Source of the DNA: Cichorium intybus
Taxonomy: Eukaryota; Streptophyta; Magnoliopsida; Asterales; Asteraceae
Assembly (NCBI GenBank): GCA_023525715.1
Contig: CM042012.1
Location: forward strand, 55,139,705-55,203,704
Direction: 5' to 3'
Length of the DNA: 64,000 nucleotides
The number at the start of each line of letters is the position of its first letter. Within the stretch, counting starts at the first letter, position 1. The position numbers were made by a program, and so were the translations under genes. The notes under the pieces were generated by a model. That model had not been told where the DNA came from, did not search any database, and saw nothing but the letters and a program-made list of their open reading frames with translations. Shown piece by piece: positions 56,555-64,000 of this stretch.

Positions 56555-58932
56555 CATTTTCATAAAATAGGAGACTCCTACTAAAAATGTTTTTAGTTAG
56601 TATTATATCCTTAAATTCAATTGTGGTGAGCTACTTGGAATGGATAATTATTGATTATATGTAATTAATAGAAATGCAGTTCAAGAATTTATAGAAAGAT
56701 GACCATTCCTTGGGTTTAATTAAATAAATTTAGTTTAAATTAAGTTATTCCAAAAGTTAAATTAGTTGAAGATTTTATATTGTAATTAATTTTAAAGAAA
56801 TATTTAAAGTATATAATCTATAGTATTTGACTTGATGTATTATTATTACGATATCTCATTTTGTTATGCAGACTAATTTTGATTTTGTGAAAAAATATAT
56901 AGGGATGCTTTTTCAGGCAATTCTTCACATCGGTTCCGAAAGTTGATTATCTTACCCTCCGTCATGGCTTCATCAATGTAACTACTCCAAGACCTTTTGA
57001 TTCCATTATTCGATCGGTCGATTCACTAAAAAGATGTAGCTAATTATACTCGCCTATATAAAATTTCTCCATCGGGTCTTTGATGATTTTATCTTATTTA
57101 TAAACTTTGTTTGCATATACAGACGCATTTACCTCCTGAGACCCAACAACGGTTTGATTTCCACAAATACATTAGTAGGTCGCTTGAAGAAGATTTTAAA
57201 GTCATAGTTGGAATAAGGTTGCCCATTTTTTCGATTCTTGTATAAAAATATTTATTTTTTATCAGATATTTCGAAATAAGGTTAATTGAAACATGAAACT
57301 TACAAGACAATTAAACCTTTGTATTGCAGTCCTATAGTATGGTTTTTTGCCGTTCTGCTCCTTCTCACCAACACCCATGGTAAGTAGTGACAAAGTTTAG
57401 GATCTTTCCACCATCCATCGAACGTTATAAATCGATAACTATTTATTAATTTATATATGCACTCACTTCAAAATCGTTGGAAATTTACTAACAAAATTGT
57501 TGTACTTTTTTTTTCTTATTAAAACTATATCTTGAAAAGTGTTACGATATATAAATATAACTAAAATAATTTCTTTTTTTCTTTTTAATTTAAAAGAATG
57601 GAAAGCGTACCTTTGGCTGCCCTTCATCCCATTGATTGTAAGTACTAATCCCATATTGTGTAAATGTTTTTGAGTGGATTAGGTTAATCCCTAGAATTTG
57701 ATACATATCGTTGACCATGCAGATAATACTTATTATTGGAACAAAGCTACAAGTGATAATAACAAAAATGGGGAGAAGGACTCATGAGATGGCAGATGTG
57801 GTGAAGGGTACACCAATGGTCCATCCAGGGGATGATCTTTTCTGGTTTGGTCGACCTCGACTAATACTCTTATTGATCAACTTTGTTCTCTTCCAGGTTA
57901 ATAGATACACGTTTTTTAACTGCATTTCAGATATCTGGTTGCCTCTATATATGTTCTAATCGTATCTTAAATTTTTGGTTTTATAGAATGCGTTTCAACT
58001 AGCATTTTTCTTGTGGAGTTGGGTAAGCATTTTCACCCAAAAATGTTTGATTTATTTAATGAGTTTAGTGCAGAAATGGACATTTTCAACAAGTTTCTTT
58101 ATTTTTTTACAGAATAAGTTTGGCCTCAACAATTGCTTCAACGATCGCACTGAAAACACTATAATCAGGCTCACAATGGCGTGAGTTGCAATTACTCAAG
58201 ACTGTCTAATAACATATATATATAAATACTTATGCATCAAACCAGCCGCTACTCATGCTAATGTTGGTATGTTTCTTGTTCTTAGGGTGGTGATAGAGTT
58301 TTTAAGCAGTTATGTGACACTTCCTTTATACGCCTTAGTAACACAGGTAAAGTTCCCGGTTAACTACAACTTTGAAGTTTTAACACTCCCTTTTCTGCAC
58401 CCTCATGATTCTTGAGCATAGTACAATAAGCAAAATCATGCTTTATCCATTGACTTTTTGCGGTTGTTGGTTGACTTGTTAATAGATGGGTTCAAGAATG
58501 AAACCTACCATTTTTAGTGAGGATGTGGCAAAAGCCTTGAAAACCTGGCACCATACAGCTAAAAAGAACATCAAGCATGGCCATTCAGCTTCAAATTCAC
58601 CATTCTCAAGTAGGCCTGGGACCCCACTCCATGGAAGTACATCTCCTATGCATCTTCTACATAGATACGCAGAAAATAGTCTTGATAGCCTTTCAAATTC
58701 TCCACGAGGCTCACATTTTGAGAATGAAGGTTGGGCCAATGAGTCTCCTCACAGACACGAGCAAAAATATGAAGATGCTGAGAACTTTAGAAGAGATGAA
58801 GTACATGATCTAGAAGAAGGAGAGATTCAAGAACCAAGCTCGAGCGCTCCTCAGTTGCCATCAGGACCTAGACCTGTTAGGACTCAACATGAGGTTGATA
58901 TTTCAGATTTTTCATTTGGCCAAAGTAAGTAA
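54673..58932 (+). CDS. MLO: MLO-family seven-transmembrane protein, about 554 aa
   Basis: MLO proteins are plasma-membrane proteins with seven helices and a calmodulin-binding tail; members affect powdery mildew susceptibility, root growth or fertility. Exons with GT-AG borders and consistent phase: 54673-54813, 55116-55173, 55252-55403, 55738-55854, 55924-55984, 56069-56157, 56903-56977, 57123-57217, 57330-57379, 57597-57637, 57723-57896, 57987-58022, 58113-58180, 58286-58346, 58486-58932. Together they form one open frame. Family motifs: TPTWAVAVVVFVILAISIAL (helix 1), LGFISLLLTVGQGPISDIC, QLHIFIFVLAVVHVLYC, DPERFRFARETTFGRRHLRF, KVDYLTLRHGF, ISRSLEEDFKVIVGISP, GDDLFWFGRPRLILLL, and the calmodulin site ALKTWHHTAKKNIKHG. 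Odd point: no clear exon was found for the short variable part of the first extracellular loop (between 55403 and 55738). No stop or frameshift. The clade is not assigned. Confidence 0.93.
56465..56552. repeat. (AT)44 microsatellite in an MLO intron
   Basis: An uninterrupted run of about 44 AT units lies in the intron between the exons ending 56157 and starting 56903. It is long enough to be highly variable and to form cruciform DNA. Confidence 0.92.
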
Positions 58933-59406
58933 GTACTGTGATATCAAAGAATAATACAATCATACATGTAATTAATTCATATTGATGTACCAATTGCCTA
59001 TCCTATTGGAAATAAGATCAATATATATATTGTATGTGTGTGCTATTGTTAAATGCTAAAAGAAGTGATGAAAACTTATTATAGGGACTGAGAAAATAGA
59101 AGAAAATTAGGACATAAGAGTTGAACAAAAGAAGACTTTTACTTGGTAAATGAAGCAACATATTACAACTTGAAATAGTGATGTAGAGTTGTTATGTTTC
59201 TTCTATTCGTCTACTTAATAATCAACCAAATACAACTAATATTTAAAGGGAAATAAAAGGTACTAATCAAACCAAACACATGCATAAAAATAATAAATAG
59301 TAGGTGAGTTGTAGTCTCATGTGAAGCTAGGCGGTTATCGCGATCTAAAACAAAATAGTTGTCATCGACAGCTCTTTTAAATAGCGGTTTTAATGGTGAT
59401 ATAGCA
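58933..59406. other. Downstream region of MLO
   Basis: AT-rich sequence without a gene, probably including the MLO 3' untranslated region (AATAA motifs follow the stop, for example at 58951). Nothing else recognised. Confidence 0.35.
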
Positions 59407-59414
59407 CTTTTATA

Positions 59415-60413
59415 GGCCAAATGACACTTTAGTCCTACGAGCTTTTGATTTATGTTTTAAAAGGTCCTTAAGTTATTTTTTGTTTTTTTTTGTTGTTTTC
59501 TAAGGGCATGACTCAAGTTTTACATGTCCATTACGTCTCATTAGGAGGTTATCCAGTAAACATGTACACATCAGCAAATTTATAAGTGGTGAGAGTAAAT
59601 AGTCAACAACGGTATCAAGTAACGTTTTGGCTGTAACATTTTGGCCATAATTGACTTGGTCAAAGTCAGATAGAATGCATATTGGTTTTCATGTGTTCGT
59701 CAAACTGAAAACGGGAAAAGGAAAAGAAAATCGGGTTTGTATGCATGTGATTCAGACTCTGGAAAGAGATAGCGAGAATGAGAGGCACAGAGCGAGGGAG
59801 TGCGAGAAAGAGATTAAACATGACAGAGTAATTAACCCTAGGTATTGTATGGTGTCAGAGGCATGTTCTTCAAAGGAATTAACCCAACTCATTACCTGAG
59901 TCAATAGACTGCCCGACAAACTAGATCATCTTGGTAGTTGAGTCATCGAGCTCAGACCCTGAGTTGGTTGAGAACGTTGGGAACCTAGCCGTAGTGATTG
60001 CCTTCAAATCTTGTTGTTAGGTGAAGTAGACAGAACTATTGCTGTCGTATATGTGAGTCAAGGAGAATGAGTTTTGGTTTTTAAGAACATCAAGAGCTTT
60101 TGAGAAAAATTTCAAACTTTCCAACCTCACAGTAGCTCCCAAAAACTAAAGCAACCAAAAATTAAAGTAAATGTTGTCAGCGATATAACACCTTCTTGCT
60201 TCACTGACCTAATCGCATCCCGCATTGGCTCGACAGACCGAAGAGTGGACACGATGGTTGAGGACTTGAGGATTGTACTTGGTTGTTGAGGCAAGGAGTA
60301 AATCTAGGCCGTCGGATTGGAGTGTGGAGATGGTGGTCTCCAAGAGTTTGTCGTCGCTGACGACGTCATATTTGATTGTAGTTTATTCTCGTAGGGCTAC
60401 AATGTCATTTTGC
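59415..60413. mobile_element. Terminal-inverted-repeat element of 1 kb (MULE-like?)
   Basis: The left end GGCCAAATGACACTTTAGTC and the inverted right end (GCAAAATGACATTGTAGCCC) continue together into CTACGAG, giving imperfect terminal repeats of about 27 bp. The flanks CACTTTTATA and TTTTTTTATA could be a worn 8-10-bp duplication, which would suit a Mutator-like element. No transposase is present. An 82-codon frame at 59651-59899 is unrecognised. Confidence 0.5.
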
Positions 60414-60423
60414 TTTTTTTATA

Positions 60424-60530
60424 TTACATAGAATTAATATGTATACTCCTATATTCATCCGTAACACTTGTGTTTTTGTTAATTATAATGATATCGCATA
60501 ATAAGAATCACATCCCATAATAAGCAATAT
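60424..60530. other. Short spacer before Gypsy C
   Basis: AT-rich flank. The bases before the LTR (GCAATAT) would hold the left TSD, but the partner lies outside the window. Confidence 0.3.
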
Positions 60531-61514
60531 TGAGAACCCCTAGTAATATCAAATATTTTAGTCGTTGTTGAGCCCTACTCTTAGTGAATTTTTATCATAT
60601 GTATCGTGGTATTCTCACTTTTTGTGCCAGCACTTGTTTGGAAAGAAACAATGAAAACAGGGCCTAAAAGCGTACAATTTGGAAGAAGCTTGAAGATCAA
60701 GGCAAAATCACAACAATTTGCACGCGCGCCGCGGAATATACAAAGGCACGACGCGGTGACTCAACGATGAGGCGGTGGAGAACATTCAAATGCCGAAAAA
60801 ACAGGGATAAACCAGCACGCGCGCCGCGGATCTCACTTGTGCGCGGCGCGGTCACTTAAATTTTGCAACTATAAATAGAGGGTTTTAGGCCGAAAAATGC
60901 AGCAAAGACATGACATAGGAACGACTCCCAAGGCTTCTTTGACTCCGAGTTTCAGTTTTCAGCAACCATAATTAGGTATTTTATGTTTTTCTCTTTAATT
61001 TCCAATTAGTTTCATAGTTAGTAGCATTTGGCTAGTGTCTTTGGGAGTGACAACCATTGATACTTAGTCTTAGTTTCTGTTTTGGATGTTTGGTTACTGT
61101 TTTGTACCATTAGGATCTGAGTTTTTGTTAATGAATCATTTGGTTATTGGTAATTGCTCTCTTTTCGGTGTTTTATGCTTGTGAATGGAATATTGGATGT
61201 TTGTATGTGTTGGATGTTGATTTGATCTTGATTGTTCTGAATTTCATTTCTGATTTCAGTAGGCAATTATGATTAATTGTTGGTTTGGACTTTAGTTTAG
61301 TGGATGTTTGTTTGGAATTATTTGAGTTTATGATTTTTGGGATTGTTTGGCAAAAGTTAGGAACTAGATCCTCTGGCTGTAGAGTGACACTACAGTTGGT
61401 AATCTGTCACCTGTCTTGACCACGTAACTCCTATGGATCGACCCTGACTACCGCTATACTAGTGTGTGTTAGGTATTTTCTTATTTTTGACCGCACGACG
61501 ACCTAGGCATGTCA
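60531..61514 (+). repeat. 5' LTR of Gypsy C
   Basis: It starts TGAGAACCCCTAG and ends GGCATGTCA. The TATA box TATAAATA lies at 60870-60877. CpG-rich motifs (ACGCGCGCCGCGG, twice, and TGCGCGGCGCGG) lie upstream of it at 60721-60851. Confidence 0.8.
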
Positions 61515-61519
61515 AATTT

Positions 61520-61536
61520 TGGCATCGTTGCCGGGG
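61520..61536 (+). other. Primer-binding site of Gypsy C (tRNA-Asp)
   Basis: TGGCATCGTTGCCGGGG lies five bases after the LTR end. It matches the complement of the tRNA-Asp 3' end except at two adjacent positions. Confidence 0.8.
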
Positions 61537-61659
61537 TGTTGTGAGCTTGAGAATAGGTGATCTGTAGGACTTTTAGTTTCTGAATTTTTGTTTTAGTATT
61601 AAGATTTTCATTTGGTTAGAATTTTGCTTTTTGATTTTGCGGGCGTGTTGCACTAGTGC

Positions 61660-64000
61660 ATGCGTACCCGTAGGGGTGAGCAATTATCCCCTTTGCGTTT
61701 TGACTCAAAGATTGAGCGAACTGCACGCAAGATCCGTGCACGTAGGCGTTTAAATACAATGAGTTTTAGTAATGTCAGTAGTAGCTTAGAGCATGTTGCC
61801 CAGGAACCCTCGGGGGAGGCAACGGGGATGTCGTTTATTCCCCCGGTTTCAGAATTTCACATTGGGATCACAAGTGCTACTGGTGGTGCAGTTTCAGCCC
61901 CTGCACCTATACCATCATGCACTCCGCCGTCAATTCCGCCATTTCAACCTTTATCCCAACCACAATCCACAAACTCATTTACATCTGCCATGTCTTGGGG
62001 AGCGCCGACCCGTGATGGCACCCCAGTATCTAGACAGCAGAAAACCATCTCTCAACCTATATCACAACCACAACCACCACCAGTACTTTTTAAACCACAA
62101 GCCACATTCCAACCTATACCACAACAGCAACAATACCAGTAGCAACCTCCTCAGCAGCAGTACTAGTATCAAGAGGCTGAGAAAAGGTATGAAGATGAAG
62201 ACGAAGGATGGGTTCCACCAGCACCACAGCAATCATGGAACCGAGGTCGGGGACCTCCAAGAAGAGCACCGCAACAACAACCACCACAAGGTCAGCAGGG
62301 ATATAATGATCATCATTTTTACGGTAATCCTGCTCAACCCTTGTATTTTGCACAACCGAGGGGGCAATCGGTTGCATCGCACTTCCAGCCACGAGAGTAC
62401 GATGACTCGTCGCCCATTTACATTCCAAAAAATATAGAATCCCAAGTAGAAATTAGGCCTCAGTTGCTAGGAATATTACCGGAATTTAGGGGATATAAAC
62501 AAGATGACCCATACAATCATTTGTATGAGTTTATAGCAATAGCAAACGCTAACACCCCTAGGAATACCAATAAGAACATTTTTAGATTAAGATTGTTCCC
62601 ATTTACTCTGAAAGACTAAGCCAAGTATTGTATCACGTCTCTTCCATCGAATAGTATTACTACATGGGACCAACTCAAAGCTAAGTTCTTACAAGAGTTT
62701 TATCCAGCGAGCAAGACGACGGAGATCAGGAGGGCCATTCAGGATTTCCAGCAGAATCCTGGAGAAGCTTTTCATGAAGCATGGGATCGTCTAAAGGAGT
62801 TGATGAGGTCGTGCCCTCATCACGATATTCCAAAGTGGCAACTGCTTAAGGTATTCTTTGAGGGAGCAAGTGAGACGAATCAAGCCATGATCAACGCATC
62901 ATCTAGTGGTACTATTATGATGCAAGACCCGGAGGAGGCTTGGCAGTTTTTGGAACAGTTAAGTAATGGATCCAAGGCGAATTTCTCCATGAGGAAGACG
63001 GTAGGCACAGCTGCAGCAGTGGGAGCCGATGCTGATTGGAGAAAGGACGTAAAGAAGGAGATAAGCGAGCTCAATAAGAAATTTCATAGACTCATGTCTA
63101 CTCTGCAGAATGGACCTCAGAGCCAGCCACAAGGAGGTCAAGGAGGACCAAGGACTCAGGAAGCAAATCAAGTCTATGGTCAGGGTCAAGGTCATTATAA
63201 CAATGGACGACCCTATAGACCATATAATCAAGGTCAGCAGAATTTTAATAACCAGAGGCAGAACAACTACCAAGGGAAATCATCCAATCTGTCCAAGCAA
63301 TATCAACCAATGAATAATAATGGTAATGCCAATGGTAATGGTAACAATAGGGGGCCCAACAATCCCATCAACAATGCCTCACGGACTCAGGATGATCTAG
63401 CCATGAAAATGTATGAAATGTTCAACACGACGCAGCAGCAATCTCAAGCCAATACGAAAGCTATTGCCAATATGGAGAGGCAAATCGCCCAGATGGCCGA
63501 AGACCAACAGAAGAGAGATAATGGGAAGCTGCCCATTACCACAGAAGTCAATCCGACCCATGGTCAGTGGGCCGGGAAAGAACATGTCAACGCTGTCAAG
63601 GCTGAGTGGAGGAAAGTTACCTTGGAAGATTTGCTAAAATCTGGAAGTGAAGCCGAGAGTGAAAAGGAGGAAGTTAATACTGAAGGTGAAAGTAAGCAGG
63701 AAGAGGAGGTTAAGGAAGAGGTTAAAATCGAAGATGAGAATAAGAAAGAGGAAGAGGTGCAGGTTGAGAAAGAACCTCAACCACAAGAGGACAAGGAAGT
63801 CCAAATGAAGGATCAGCCAATGGTGGCTGGAATAAAACAGAGGAAGAAGGACAAGAAAGAAAAGAAAAAGCAGGAGGTGCCTGTCAAGCCGACCGGACCC
63901 TCAATTAACCAACCTATGTGGGATGAGCTAAAGGATGCTCCTGAAGACACTAGAATTCTTCAGAAGATGTGTAGGAGTAATAAGGAGAGTAAAACACCTA
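61660..64000 (+). pseudogene. Athila-type gag of Gypsy C, with three in-frame stops
   Basis: One frame runs from MRTRRGEQLSPLRFDSKIER to the window end, about 780 codons, interrupted only by TAG 62140, TAG 62164 and TAA 62617. The N-terminal part is Pro/Gln-rich. The capsid core has LLGILPEFRGYKQDDPYNHL, RLFPFTLKD, SITTWDQLKAKFLQEFYPAS and GEAFHEAWDRLKELMRSCPH, all hallmarks of plant retrotransposon gag, then DPEEAWQFLEQLS. A Gln/Asn-rich linker, a coil (AIANMERQIAQMAEDQQKRD) and a Glu/Lys-rich tail follow. A CCHC knuckle is absent, as usual in this group. The protease and polymerase would lie to the right of the window. Confidence 0.82.

Larger units (their letters stand above)
60531..64000 (+). 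mobile_element. Athila-like Gypsy retrotransposon (Gypsy C), truncated by window end
   Basis: A left LTR of 984 bp (60531-61514), a tRNA-Asp-type primer site and a gag region in sense follow one another. The LTR shares blocks with Gypsy B: CCTAGTAATATCAA near the start, the GCGCGCCGCGG-rich segment, CTATAAATAGAGG, GGATCGACCCT, and GTCAAATTTTGGC at the junction. The element continues beyond the window. In-frame stops in gag show that at least this protein is inactive. Confidence 0.85.

Noticed and set aside
59651..59899. 82-codon frame inside the 1-kb inverted-repeat element
   Set aside because: Charged composition but no recognisable motif, start context or exon structure; mentioned only within the element.
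62114..62445. Minus-strand Val/Leu-rich frames
   Set aside because: Antisense of the Gln/Pro-rich gag linker of Gypsy C.

Overview
This is nuclear DNA of a flowering plant, most likely a dicot. The evidence is plant-type LTR retrotransposons primed by initiator-Met and Asp tRNAs, Harbinger, hAT and CACTA transposons, degenerate CCCTAAA (Arabidopsis-type) telomere-like repeats, and an intron-rich MLO gene. The sequence does not fix the species. An Asteraceae genome is only a guess.

Most of the window is transposons nested inside one another. Several boundaries are fixed to the base by target-site duplications (TSDs). (1) 1-1068 holds an exon fragment of an NPF (nitrate/peptide transporter) gene, cut by an hAT-like end. 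(2) 1072-11861 is a PIF/Harbinger-like element (TSD TAA) with a decayed Myb/SANT-like gene. A complete and apparently recent Copia element (1877-10856, TSD AGTTG, one open 1339-codon polyprotein, LTRs with no difference I could see) sits inside that gene. (3) 11865-15468 holds a small inverted-repeat element, two sets of tandem duplications and an interstitial telomere-like array. (4) 15474-51838 is one old chromovirus-like Gypsy element (TSD GATAC), inflated to 36 kb by three later insertions: a gag-only Copia in its left LTR (16691-24035, TSD GTTTT), a 15.3-kb CACTA transposon in its body (25165-40514, TSD GTC), and an Athila-like non-autonomous Gypsy in its right LTR (44924-51503, TSD AAGCC). 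(5) 54673-58932 is the only host gene that looks functional, an MLO-family seven-helix membrane protein of about 554 residues. (6) 59415-60413 is a small terminal-inverted-repeat element. (7) 60531 to the end is the left part of a second Athila-like Gypsy with a decayed gag.

The CACTA element carries both usual En/Spm genes (a TNPA-like Transposase_24 gene on the minus strand and a TNP2 transposase on the plus strand, both damaged). It also carries a middle cargo: a 30-bp minisatellite of about 37 units, three small helical or coiled-coil reading frames and a GRF zinc-finger membrane protein.

The most unusual signal is in the untranslated parts of the two Copia elements. Short conserved cores recur several times, and each copy is flanked by a different but self-complementary stem. 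In the gag-only Copia a 22-nt core recurs four times; in the complete Copia a 16-nt core recurs four times. This pattern of compensating stems suggests a structured RNA element. I do not know of a description of it, but novelty cannot be judged without database searches.
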